DNA of 38,908 nt from an uncultured Blautia sp. (GTDB taxonomy: Bacteria; Bacillota; Clostridia; Lachnospirales; Lachnospiraceae), in assembly GCA_946622645.1 (NCBI GenBank), contig CAMOQF010000008.1, forward strand, positions 1 to 38,908, in the 5' to 3' direction. Positions 18,141-27,265 of this stretch are shown one piece after another. Under the pieces are notes generated by a model. It was not told the origin of the DNA. It was given only the letters and a program-made list of their open reading frames with translations, and ran no database searches. Each line of letters opens with the position of its first letter. Position 1 is the stretch's first letter. The position numbers and the translations under genes are program-made.

Positions 18141-19373
18141 TCAGATATGCATCCTCGGGCCTTCGAGGGACGTGAGCTTCTTCTGGCTGAACAGGAAGAC
18201 CTTGTCCCCTTCCTTCAGGATCAGGCTTTCTCTCGGCACCATGGACACGCCGCTCCGTTTGACCATCACGACGAACTCCTGTCTGGAGATGTCAAGGTCC
18301 CCGATGGCAGCGCCGTTCCAGGGATGATCCTTCTTTAATATGATCTCTTTCAGCTCCGCCGGCTGTTCGTCGACCTGCGCTTCCGCGCCGATGATCAGCC
18401 GGTCGTTGTTTTTCAGCACGTCGCTCCCGTGGGGGACGATGGTCTCTCTGCCTCTCTGGATGGACGCGATCAGCATCCCCTGGGGAAAATGCAGGTCTTT
18501 GACGCTTTTTCCCACCCATTCGTCACGATTCTTTAAAACAACACGGATGAACCGGATGTCCGCCTCGACCGCCACGTCGCCCATGTCCTTCAGGCGCTGG
18601 TACTGTTCCACGAATCCGGCGGAAATGATACCGGTAGGGATGGCCACGATGCCGACCCCCAGGAAGGTGATAAAGATGCTGAAGACCCGGCCGAGGGGCG
18701 TGATCGCGTAGATGTCCCCGTAGCCCACCGTCAGAAGCGTCGACACCGACCACCAGATCCCTGAGAAAGCGTTCTCGAAAATGTCCGGCTGCGCGTTGTG
18801 CTCCAGGCTGTACATACACAGGCTGGACGCGATCATCAGCACGATGATGATGAACACGGAAGACAAAAGCTGCTGTTTTTTGCTGATGATGACTTCCGTG
18901 ATCACGTTCAGCGAATCGTAATAGGCGTTGATCCGGAACAGGCGCATGATGCGCATCACCCGGAACATGCGGAAGGCCGCCGTCCCTGCCGGGAAAAAGA
19001 CGGGCAGATAGTACGGCAGAAAGGACATGATATCCACGATGCCGGCGAAGGAAAGCACATACTTTAAGATGGCTTTCCACTCCGTCCGGTCCGGATAGAG
19101 GCATCTTGCGGACAGGATCCGGAGTACATAGTCCACGGCAAAGAAGAACACGGTCACCGCTTCGATCGCGGTCAGGACCGGCCCGTAGCGCTCGTTCAGG
19201 TTGTCAAAGGTGTTCATGATGGTGGCCGTCAAATTGACGAGGAGGGCGGCTGTGCTCAGCACATCGTAAAACTGATTTACCGGCTCGTCGATGATGCCCA
19301 CCGATACCATCCGGAATATCTTTTCCTGTACCGCGTAAAAGCCTTTGTCCAGTATGCTTTTTTTTGCGTCCAT
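18141..19373 (-). CDS. voltage-gated-type potassium channel with C-terminal TrkA-C/RCK-like region
   Basis: 410 aa. S1-S6-like TM helices, S4-like FRMFRVMRIMRLFRINAYYDSL, selectivity filter TLLTVGYGDIYAITPLG, and a C-terminal region resembling TrkA-C. Confidence 0.87.
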   Translation of the reverse strand: MDAKKSILDKGFYAVQEKIFRMVSVGIIDEPVNQFYDVLSTAALLVNLTATIMNTFDNLNERYGPVLTAIEAVTVFFFAVDYVLRILSARCLYPDRTEWKAILKYVLSFAGIVDIMSFLPYYLPVFFPAGTAAFRMFRVMRIMRLFRINAYYDSLNVITEVIISKKQQLLSSVFIIIVLMIASSLCMYSLEHNAQPDIFENAFSGIWWSVSTLLTVGYGDIYAITPLGRVFSIFITFLGVGIVAIPTGIISAGFVEQYQRLKDMGDVAVEADIRFIRVVLKNRDEWVGKSVKDLHFPQGMLIASIQRGRETIVPHGSDVLKNNDRLIIGAEAQVDEQPAELKEIILKKDHPWNGAAIGDLDISRQEFVVMVKRSGVSMVPRESLILKEGDKVFLFSQKKLTSLEGPRMHI

Positions 19374-19396
19374 GACATGCCTCCGGCTTCTTTAGT

Positions 19397-19630
19397 CTAC
19401 TTGTCCTGCAGCTTCTGTACTTTTTCCATCGCCTCTTTGATCTTCTGCTTCTGTCTGCGGATCTTCTTCTGCTGCCTGTTGATCTTTCTGGTCTTTTTGT
19501 CCGGTTTTCCGAAAGCGTATCTTTTCACGTAGAACTTCAGGAATCTGAGGAACCCGATCATGAGCCATTTCCAGATCTGCTTCAGCAGGCGGACTGGCAG
19601 CAGCAGTATCTTTTTGATCTTTTCAGCCAT
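19397..19630 (-). CDS. small, strongly cationic protein with N-terminal hydrophobic/amphipathic helix and Lys/Arg/Gln-rich coiled-coil tail
   Basis: MAEKIKKILLLPVRLLKQIWKWLMIGFLRFLKFYVKRYAFGKPDKKTRKINRQQKKIRRQKQKIKEAMEKVQKLQDK. AGGAG lies upstream of the internal ATG at 19630. 23 nt upstream of the channel gene, with its own strong promoter. Confidence 0.7.
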   Translation of the reverse strand: MAEKIKKILLLPVRLLKQIWKWLMIGFLRFLKFYVKRYAFGKPDKKTRKINRQQKKIRRQKQKIKEAMEKVQKLQDK

Positions 19631-19677
19631 ATGCTTCTCCTTTGACCACTTCATCAAAGCTTTTTCTTTCCCTGCTG

Positions 19678-19706
19678 ATTATAGCAGAATTCCCCCCGGT
19701 TCGCAA
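19678..19706 (-). promoter_or_regulatory. predicted sigma-A promoter for small cationic protein / K+ channel operon
   Basis: Minus strand TTGCGA-N17-TATAAT. Confidence 0.75.
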
Positions 19707-19717
19707 TAAGGCAGGAT

Positions 19718-19746
19718 TTGACAACCTTCCTGCGCCATGAGATAAT
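19718..19746 (+). promoter_or_regulatory. predicted sigma-A promoter for the glycan-like operon
   Basis: TTGACA-N17-GATAAT, about 18 nt before the ATG at 19765. Confidence 0.78.
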
Positions 19747-19764
19747 GAAGGCGGAGGTGAGGAC

Positions 19765-20916
19765 ATGGCTTTGGAGCGTTTTGACAAGATCATCATAGGA
19801 GCGGGACTGTACGGCTTATACTCCGCTCTTTTTTGCTGTAAAAGAGGCCAGCATGTCCTTGTTCTGGAATGCGATCCGGCCCCTTTTGAGCGGGCTACCA
19901 CGATCAACCAGGCGCGCGTGCATCAGGGCTATCACTATCCCAGATCACTCTCCACAGCGCTCAAATCCGCCGGGTACTTTGAACGCTTCTGCCGCGACTA
20001 CCATTTCTGCGTCAACCAGTCGTTCGAGCAGATCTACGCCACCTCCGCCGCCTATTCCTGGACCGACGGAAAGCAGTTCAAAGCCTTCTGCGACGCGGCG
20101 GGCATCCCCTGCACGGAGCTGCATCCCGGCCGGTATTTTAAACCGGGCATGTGCGACGGGGCCTTCCTGACCAGGGAATACACCTACGATGCGGCCATCC
20201 TCCGGGATCATCTGCTGGAAGACCTCTCTCCGTACCGGAGTTCTGTCACGATCCTCTATAACAGCATGATCCGCGAAATACAGTCTCTGCCGGACGGCTT
20301 TGTCCTTTCATTCGAAGAAGCCGGTCCGGGCAGCGCCGGAAAACGCGCCGCGTCCGCTCCTTTTGTCCTGAACGCCGCCTACGCAGGCGTAAACCAGGTC
20401 CTGCGTCTCGCCGGTTTTCCGCCGTTTCCCATCAAGTATGAGCTCTGCGAGATCATCCTGTGCGAGACGGGCGATGCTCTGCGCTCCACCGGGATCACCG
20501 TCATGGACGGCCCCTTCTTTTCCATCATGCCCTACGGAAAGACAGGCCTCCACTCTCTGACCTCCGTGACCCGGACGCCCCATGAGGACTGTCATGAAAC
20601 CCTGCCGGTCTTTTCCTGTCAGAACAGAAGCGGGGGAAGGTGTTCTCCCGAAAGCCTGTACAACTGCAGCCTCTGCCCTGCAAAGCCCGAAAGCGCATAC
20701 CCCTATATGTCGCACCTTGCCCGCAAATACATGCGGGATGAATATGACTTCCGATATAAAGAATCCCTGTACTCCATGAAGCCGATCCTGACCAGCTCCG
20801 AGATCGATGATTCCCGGCCGACCGTCATCCGGCGAAACGGACCGGGCGGCTCCTTTGTGAGCGTGCTGTCCGGCAAGATCAACACTGTCTATGACCTGGA
20901 CGAGGTATTAGAGTGA
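19765..20916 (+). CDS. FAD-dependent oxidoreductase (DAO-type)
   Basis: 383 aa. N-terminal dinucleotide-binding motif IIIGAGLYGLYSALFCCKRGQHVLVLECD, then TINQARVHQGYHYPRS, VLNAAYAGVNQVL. Confidence 0.83.
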   Translation: MALERFDKIIIGAGLYGLYSALFCCKRGQHVLVLECDPAPFERATTINQARVHQGYHYPRSLSTALKSAGYFERFCRDYHFCVNQSFEQIYATSAAYSWTDGKQFKAFCDAAGIPCTELHPGRYFKPGMCDGAFLTREYTYDAAILRDHLLEDLSPYRSSVTILYNSMIREIQSLPDGFVLSFEEAGPGSAGKRAASAPFVLNAAYAGVNQVLRLAGFPPFPIKYELCEIILCETGDALRSTGITVMDGPFFSIMPYGKTGLHSLTSVTRTPHEDCHETLPVFSCQNRSGGRCSPESLYNCSLCPAKPESAYPYMSHLARKYMRDEYDFRYKESLYSMKPILTSSEIDDSRPTVIRRNGPGGSFVSVLSGKINTVYDLDEVLE

Positions 20917-21857
20917 TGGATAATAAAGAAACCAATTATGTCTCCTGCGTGATCTATGTACATAACGCCGCGGACCGTGTGGAAGACTTTCTCTCGTTCA
21001 TCATCCGTGTGATGGAGGAGAACTTTCTGCATTCCGAGATCATCTGCGTGAACGACGCCTCGGAAGACGACAGTCTGTCCGCCATGAAAAAAGCGGCGGA
21101 GAAGGCCGTTCTCACTTCCGTCTCTGTCGTCAACATGAGCTGGTTCCACGGTCTGGAGCTTGCCATGAACGCCGGGACGGACCTTGCGATCGGCGATTTT
21201 GTGTTCGAGTTCGACAGCACATGCGCGGACTTTCCGCCTGAAACGATCATGGAGGTCTACCGCCGTTCGCTGGAAGGCTATGATATCGTGAGCGCGTCTC
21301 CCGACGTCAAGGAAAAGTTTTCCTCGCACCTGTTTTACAGGATCTTCGACCGTTATTCCACTCTTTCCACCCGGATGACGACCGAGCGCTTCCGGGTGCT
21401 GAGCCGGCGTGTCATCAACCGCATCAGCTCCATGAACAAATCCGTCCTGTACCGGAAAGCCCTGTACGCGGCGAGCGGGCTGAAGACCGACAATCTCCGC
21501 TACCGGCCTGTCCGTTCAGCCGCCTCTTCAACTATGGACGCGAATGAAAAGAACTATCGTTCCGGCCTGGCGGTGGATTCGCTCATCCTGTTTACCAACG
21601 TGGGCTACCGTTTCTCCATGACCATGACTCTGGTGATGATGCTGATCTCGGTCTTTGTGCTGGCCTACACCCTGATCACCTACTTTACATCGCACCCGGT
21701 CGAGGGGTGGACCACCACCATTCTGTTCCTGTCGGTCAGCTTTTTCGGCCTCTTCGCCATCCTGACCATCATCATCAAGTACCTGCAGCTTCTGATCGAC
21801 ATGATCTTCAAGCGCAGACGCTATTCCTTTGAAAGCATCGAAAAACTGACAAAGTAA
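20916..21857 (+). CDS. family 2 glycosyltransferase with two C-terminal TM helices (GtrB-like)
   Basis: SCVIYVHNAADRVEDFLSFI, IICVNDASEDDSLSAM, FEFDST, and two C-terminal TM helices. TGATG overlap with the previous stop; the track's 20913 GTG is an alternative start. Confidence 0.82.
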   Translation: MDNKETNYVSCVIYVHNAADRVEDFLSFIIRVMEENFLHSEIICVNDASEDDSLSAMKKAAEKAVLTSVSVVNMSWFHGLELAMNAGTDLAIGDFVFEFDSTCADFPPETIMEVYRRSLEGYDIVSASPDVKEKFSSHLFYRIFDRYSTLSTRMTTERFRVLSRRVINRISSMNKSVLYRKALYAASGLKTDNLRYRPVRSAASSTMDANEKNYRSGLAVDSLILFTNVGYRFSMTMTLVMMLISVFVLAYTLITYFTSHPVEGWTTTILFLSVSFFGLFAILTIIIKYLQLLIDMIFKRRRYSFESIEKLTK

Positions 21858-21870
21858 AGAGGAGCCTCCT

Positions 21871-22782
21871 ATGAACGCACTTGTGGGTTACACCGGATTT
21901 GTGGGCAGCAATCTGTACACGCCGGACCGTTTTGAAAAAGTGTATAATTCCAGAAATATCCGGGAAGCGTACGGGACCCGGCCGGACCTGCTCGTCTTCG
22001 CCGGTCTCCGGGCTGAAAAATACCTGGCCGACCACGAACCGGAGAAGGACATGGCACTGATCCGGGAGGCTGAACAGAATATCGAAAGGATCGATCCCCG
22101 GAAGCTGGTGCTGATCTCCACCATCGATGTGTTCAGGGATCCCCGCGGCAAGGACGAGACCTCCCCCGTCGAGACAGAAGGGCTCGCGCCCTACGGTTAT
22201 GACCGGTACCGGCTGGAGCTGTGGGTCCGCTCCCGTTATCCGGACGCCCTGATCATCCGTCTGCCGGGCCTGTTCGGAAAAAACATCAAAAAGAATTTTA
22301 TCTATGATTTTATCCAGAAGATCCCCTTCATGCTAAAGGAAAACAAGTTTGACGAACTGTCCGCCAGAGCGCCCGTTCTGAAGGAGTATTATCAGCCCCA
22401 GGGCAACGGCTTTTATAAAGCCGCCATTCCGGAAGACAAAAAAACGGAAGTCCGGGCTCTCTTTGAAGATCTCGGATTTACGGCTCTCAGCTTCACGGAC
22501 AGCCGCAGCCGTTATCAGTTCTACGATCTTTCGCGTCTGTACGCGGACATGACAAGAGCGCTCGAAGCGGGTCTCGCCCTGTGGCACCCGGCCACGGAAC
22601 CCGTCACGGCCGGTGAGCTGTATCATTTTCTCACCGGAAAAGAGTTTGTCAATCTCCTGCCCTCTCCCCCTGCCGACTATGATTACCGGACGGTCCATGA
22701 CGGGCTCTTCGGCGGCCGGGGCGGCTATATCCGCAGCAGGCAGCAGGTGATGGAAGATGTGAGGAGGTTTGTGACAAAGTGA
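21871..22782 (+). CDS. NAD(P)-dependent sugar epimerase/dehydratase-like (SDR) protein
   Basis: MNALVGYTGFVGSNLY (Rossmann GxxGxxG), LVLISTIDVFRDP, YGYDRYRLELWVRSRYPDALIIRLPGLFG (YxxxR/K-type region). Confidence 0.78.
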   Translation: MNALVGYTGFVGSNLYTPDRFEKVYNSRNIREAYGTRPDLLVFAGLRAEKYLADHEPEKDMALIREAEQNIERIDPRKLVLISTIDVFRDPRGKDETSPVETEGLAPYGYDRYRLELWVRSRYPDALIIRLPGLFGKNIKKNFIYDFIQKIPFMLKENKFDELSARAPVLKEYYQPQGNGFYKAAIPEDKKTEVRALFEDLGFTALSFTDSRSRYQFYDLSRLYADMTRALEAGLALWHPATEPVTAGELYHFLTGKEFVNLLPSPPADYDYRTVHDGLFGGRGGYIRSRQQVMEDVRRFVTK

Positions 22783-25700
22783 ACACCGGCATCAAGAAAA
22801 AAACAGGCTCTGTCTTTATGATCCTGGTAAAGGCGCTGCTCTGCGTCCTCATCCTGGCCGTCATCGGAGGCGTCCTTGTCTCGGAAGGTTTCAAGCCCTA
22901 TTACAGCACCAAGGACTTTGACGAGAAGAACCTCTTCACCGCCGGCAAAGCCGAATCTCTGGGGGATGCAAAGGAAGTCTCCCAGACTTTCTATACCCGG
23001 GGCATGTTCCTGAATCATGTTTCTGCCTACGTCGGAAAAACCTCCGGGGAAGTCATCGAAGTCTCGATCACGACCACCGACGGGCGTGTCCTCGATTCGG
23101 TCTCTCTGGATACGGCTGCACTGGCAGAAAATGCCTGGAACCGGATCCCCGGTCTTTCGCTCCCGGGGCTCGACCAGGACAACGCTCCTTATGTGATCGT
23201 CTTTTCTTCACCGCAGGGGCTTTCTCCCCTGATGCGAAGCACTGAAGAAGCTCCCGCATCCTTCGGAGAATGCGTTGTGGACCAGGCGGCATCGGAAGGC
23301 GCCCTCGCCCTCCAGTTTCAATATACGTACCGTTTTCTTTCACACAGCCGGATCTGCGAGCTGATGCTGAAGGTCTTCTTCGCAGCGCTTTTCGCCGTTA
23401 TCCTGTGTTTTTCCGTCTGCAGGCTGGAAGATCTGTGGCCTCATTTCCATGCGGCCGACAAAAAGCGGGGACTGCCCGCCGCGCTTTTCTGCGCGGGCAA
23501 TGTGACGCTTTTGTACGATCCGCTTGACGCGCCGAGTCTGGGGATCACCCGGTTTGCCAGGATCGTCGGGACCGCCTCAGCTTCCGACATAGACGTCTCC
23601 AGGAGGACCTCCAACTTTTCCCTCTGGTTCGTCCTGTTCGGGATCTCCCTGGCGCTTTTCTGGCTTTTCTTCTGTTATCTTTCGGACAGCGTCCGCGGAA
23701 AGGAAAATGAAAAAGTCTTTTCCTTCCTGCAGGATTTCTTTGTGCTGGCCGACTGTGTGCTGGTCCTTTCCTGCATCACCTATTTCAAAAAGGCAGAATC
23801 CCTGCCCACCGTCTATTCGTTCACATCCTGTGCGGTCCTCATGATCCTCTGGCTGACAGGGGCCTATCTGGCGCTGAAGCTTTCCCGGAGGGTCACCGCC
23901 GCGTTTTATATGAGGCTGCAGTTCACGGCGCTCTGCTTAAGCCTGCCCGCCGCCGTCGTCACCTCGATGGGCGAGGAAGGCCGCATGCTGCTCGGCTGGT
24001 GGTTTGTCCTGTCCGCCATGGTGATCGTGCTCTGCCGTCTCCTGCCCAGAAAGAAAGCGGAGCAGCGCTGTTCGGAAGCCGTAAAGCTGTTTTCGCTGTT
24101 CGCTGCCTTCCTGCCTCTTCTGACCTCGCTGTACATCGAGCTCATGCCCATCCTCAACCGGCACAGGATCTTCGTCGCTTCTCCGGCAAAATGGTACCTG
24201 GCCGCCATGGCCGCTTTCCTGGCTGTCTCCGTGCTTTTTTCGCTTCTGGTCTTTTTCAGAAGGATGACGGTCGGAAAGATCGCTCTTCTCGCCGTCCCGG
24301 TGTTCGTCTTCGGCGTCGGGATGCTGTCCCAGCAGCTGCCCGTGACGACCGTGCAGCCCACGAACATCTATGAGACCGCCAACTACGGGGTCCTGATCAG
24401 CGACTTCCTGCAGCACGGCCGCATCCCGATCGTGGAACACTACGGCGGACACATGCTCTCCCATGTGCTTGAAGGCATTCTGTACGGCGTACTGAACAAC
24501 GACGCAGCCAACGCTTTTGTCTCGCCTTACCGGGATCTGAACATGGTCTTTCTGGTCCTTTTCTTCTACTTCATGGTCCGGGAGATCTGGAACAAGGAGA
24601 TTGCGCCTTTCGCCGCCCTCCTGTTCACCTACAACGTCTACTGGCTGTACTACGGCTGGGCCGTTCTGTGCTGCATCGCAGCTGCCGCCTATGTGAGGAA
24701 GAATACCTGGCTGCGGGCGGTCCTGTTGTGGGCCGCTTTCGCCTGGAGCGCTTTATACAGGCTCGATCTTGGCTTTGCCTCCGGGATCGCCCTGGTGGGA
24801 TCGCTGGGCATCTGGATCATCTTCACGAAAAACAAGACCGCATTTAAACAGCTGCTCGTCACGATGCTGGGCTGGGCCGCAGCGGGCGGCCTTGGCTGGG
24901 TCCTGCTCTGTGTCCTCAAGGGCCTGAATCCACTGAACCGTCTGAAGGAGTTTCTCGAGATCAGCCTGTCCAACCAGAACTGGGCCATCAACACCATCGG
25001 AAGCACGGGCACCGCCCAGTTCAGCTTCTATTACCTGTTCCTTCCGTTTACGGTCATCATCTGCCTGATCGCCGCCGTCTTTTCCAGACGTATCCGGGAA
25101 AAGGCTGATCCTGCCGTGTATGTCCTCCTCCTGATGCTGGGCCTGTCCTATCTCGGCAATTTTTCAAGATCGCTGGTGCGGCATTCCCTGGCGGAGCTTC
25201 TCACCACCATCATCTCGTGGACCAGTTTTCTGTTCGTGGCGGCTTTCGTCGCCCTCTGGACCGAAAACCGCCGGTGGTTCCTGCCTGTCTTTATGTGCTT
25301 CATGCTCCTTGATACGCTTTTCCTGAAGTATGACAACTATGCCCAGACGTCCGTCACCGAACAGGCTGTCACCCGGCCTGCTTCCATCCTCGAAGACTGG
25401 AAGCCGCAGCGTTTTTCGGCCGAAGGCAGCCTGACCGTCTGGGAGCAGTATAAGACTGATCAGACCGTGGTGGAAAGAGTTCAGTTCCCCGAGGAGGAGA
25501 CCGCCAGCGCCGACTGCTACCGGAAGGTCCTTGACGCGCTGCTTTCGGAAGAAGAAACCTTTGTCGACTTTACCAACAAGAGCCTCCTGTACAGCATTCT
25601 GGAAAGAGAAGACCCCGCCTACGTGTCGCAGTCTCCCATGCAGCTCTCCGGAGAGTTTTCGCAGGAGGAGTTCATCCGGCAGATCGAGGGCGTTCCCGTT

Positions 25701-26426
25701 GTGCTGATGCCCGCGAACGCCGACACGACCGGCCTCGGCTCCGGCCTGGACGGCATTTCAAATTCGTACCGTTATTACAAGATCTCCGAATACATTTACC
25801 AGAATTACACGCCGCTCTGCTGTTATGGCGACGCCTTCGCCGTCTGGTGCCTGAAAGACCGGACGGACGACTGTCGGGAAAAGCTGAAGCCTCTTCTGAG
25901 AGAGGCGGAAACACCGCTTGTATGGATCGACGCCGGCTATGACGGTCCCTATCAGACCAACGATCCGGAAACGCCGATCCGCTACCTGCCTCTGCTCCAC
26001 GAATATCCCCTGCGGGCGCTTCCGCATCTCTGGGGCGAGACAGACGTAAGACACGCGTCTTCCAACAGCGTGATCGCGACTCTTACGGAGACGGAGGACG
26101 GCCTGTATGCGCTGGATGCGTCCGCCGCAGATAAGACCGACGGCAATTATCTGCTCCTTACCATGACATACGAAGGAAACGATCTGAACGGCCTGTACGA
26201 GGAAGAAGACGAATTTACGACCGCGACGCTTATGCTCGGCCATCTGAACAAAGACAGATTTACCGAAAAATGCCGCTATACCTTCACCGTGCCGGAGGGC
26301 ACCCATCCCTACCTGATCCGCTGCAGCGCGGATTACAGCTGGTATCTGGACAACCTGAACGCCCTGCAGCTGGAGACGGAAGGAAAAGTCTACGACGTGT
26401 CCATCCGCCTGCTCTCGGGCGACTGA
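22779..26426 (+). CDS. large polytopic membrane protein, GT-C-like/uncharacterised, with large soluble C-terminal region
   Basis: 1215 aa. GTGA overlap with the previous stop. Many TM segments across the first ~870 aa, then a ~340 aa soluble tail. An ETANYGVLISDFLQHGRIPIVEHYGGHM segment resembles GT-C extracellular loops. Confidence 0.65.
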   Translation: MNTGIKKKTGSVFMILVKALLCVLILAVIGGVLVSEGFKPYYSTKDFDEKNLFTAGKAESLGDAKEVSQTFYTRGMFLNHVSAYVGKTSGEVIEVSITTTDGRVLDSVSLDTAALAENAWNRIPGLSLPGLDQDNAPYVIVFSSPQGLSPLMRSTEEAPASFGECVVDQAASEGALALQFQYTYRFLSHSRICELMLKVFFAALFAVILCFSVCRLEDLWPHFHAADKKRGLPAALFCAGNVTLLYDPLDAPSLGITRFARIVGTASASDIDVSRRTSNFSLWFVLFGISLALFWLFFCYLSDSVRGKENEKVFSFLQDFFVLADCVLVLSCITYFKKAESLPTVYSFTSCAVLMILWLTGAYLALKLSRRVTAAFYMRLQFTALCLSLPAAVVTSMGEEGRMLLGWWFVLSAMVIVLCRLLPRKKAEQRCSEAVKLFSLFAAFLPLLTSLYIELMPILNRHRIFVASPAKWYLAAMAAFLAVSVLFSLLVFFRRMTVGKIALLAVPVFVFGVGMLSQQLPVTTVQPTNIYETANYGVLISDFLQHGRIPIVEHYGGHMLSHVLEGILYGVLNNDAANAFVSPYRDLNMVFLVLFFYFMVREIWNKEIAPFAALLFTYNVYWLYYGWAVLCCIAAAAYVRKNTWLRAVLLWAAFAWSALYRLDLGFASGIALVGSLGIWIIFTKNKTAFKQLLVTMLGWAAAGGLGWVLLCVLKGLNPLNRLKEFLEISLSNQNWAINTIGSTGTAQFSFYYLFLPFTVIICLIAAVFSRRIREKADPAVYVLLLMLGLSYLGNFSRSLVRHSLAELLTTIISWTSFLFVAAFVALWTENRRWFLPVFMCFMLLDTLFLKYDNYAQTSVTEQAVTRPASILEDWKPQRFSAEGSLTVWEQYKTDQTVVERVQFPEEETASADCYRKVLDALLSEEETFVDFTNKSLLYSILEREDPAYVSQSPMQLSGEFSQEEFIRQIEGVPVVLMPANADTTGLGSGLDGISNSYRYYKISEYIYQNYTPLCCYGDAFAVWCLKDRTDDCREKLKPLLREAETPLVWIDAGYDGPYQTNDPETPIRYLPLLHEYPLRALPHLWGETDVRHASSNSVIATLTETEDGLYALDASAADKTDGNYLLLTMTYEGNDLNGLYEEEDEFTTATLMLGHLNKDRFTEKCRYTFTVPEGTHPYLIRCSADYSWYLDNLNALQLETEGKVYDVSIRLLSGD

Positions 26427-26446
26427 CCGGACAGAGGAGATCCATC

Positions 26447-27256
26447 ATGAAACGATCCATATCCAATATCGCCTGGACCGCGGAGGAAGACGCTCAGATG
26501 TTCCCGCTTCTCCGTGCTCTCGGGTTTGACGCTCTCGAGATCGCCCCCACCCGGGTGATCCCGGAAGGCCCTTACGAACGTCCGGAAGAGATCCGTTCTT
26601 TCAAAAAACAGCTCCGTACGGAGCACGGCCTAGCGATCTCCTCCATGCAGTCCATCTGGTACGGCCGGCCGGAGAAGATCTTCGGCACCGAAGAAGAAAG
26701 GCTGACCCTCCTGGACTACACAAAGCTTGCCATCGATTTTGCCGAAGCCGCCGGATGCCCCAACCTGGTGTTCGGCTGTCCCCGCAGCCGCGCTTTGCCG
26801 GAAGGAGCCGACCCGGAAAAATGCATTTCCGAGACCGCCGTTCCCTTCTTCCGTGAACTGGCGTCCTACGCGTACGGCCATCACACGGTGATCGCCATGG
26901 AGCCTAATCCGTCCATCTATCATACCAATTTCATCAACACTACCGAAGAAGCGCTCTCGCTGATCGAACAGGTGGATCATCCGGGCTTTCTGCTCAACCT
27001 GGATCTCGGCACGATGATCGAAAACGGCGAGGACGTCCGCATCCTGGCCGGAAAGGAGCATCTGATCCACCATGTCCACATCAGCGAACCCGGGCTTGTG
27101 CCCATACAGAAACGGCCGCTGCACCGTCAGCTCGCCGATCTGCTGCAGACATGCGGTTATCAGGGCTTTGTCTCCATCGAGGTCGGAAAAGCGGATACCG
27201 GCAATCCGGAGCGTCTGAAGCCCATGATGGAATATGTCAACGAACTTTTTGGATGA
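26447..27256 (+). CDS. sugar phosphate isomerase/epimerase (AP endonuclease 2-like TIM barrel)
   Basis: MKRSISNIAWTAEEDAQMFPLLRALGFDALEIAPTR, IAMEPNPSIYHTNFINT, LLNLDLGTM, IHHVHISEPGL, FVSIEVGK. The RBS GGAGAT lies upstream of 26447; the track's earlier start overlaps the previous gene. Confidence 0.88.
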   Translation: MKRSISNIAWTAEEDAQMFPLLRALGFDALEIAPTRVIPEGPYERPEEIRSFKKQLRTEHGLAISSMQSIWYGRPEKIFGTEEERLTLLDYTKLAIDFAEAAGCPNLVFGCPRSRALPEGADPEKCISETAVPFFRELASYAYGHHTVIAMEPNPSIYHTNFINTTEEALSLIEQVDHPGFLLNLDLGTMIENGEDVRILAGKEHLIHHVHISEPGLVPIQKRPLHRQLADLLQTCGYQGFVSIEVGKADTGNPERLKPMMEYVNELFG

Positions 27257-27265
27257 GGAAAAACC

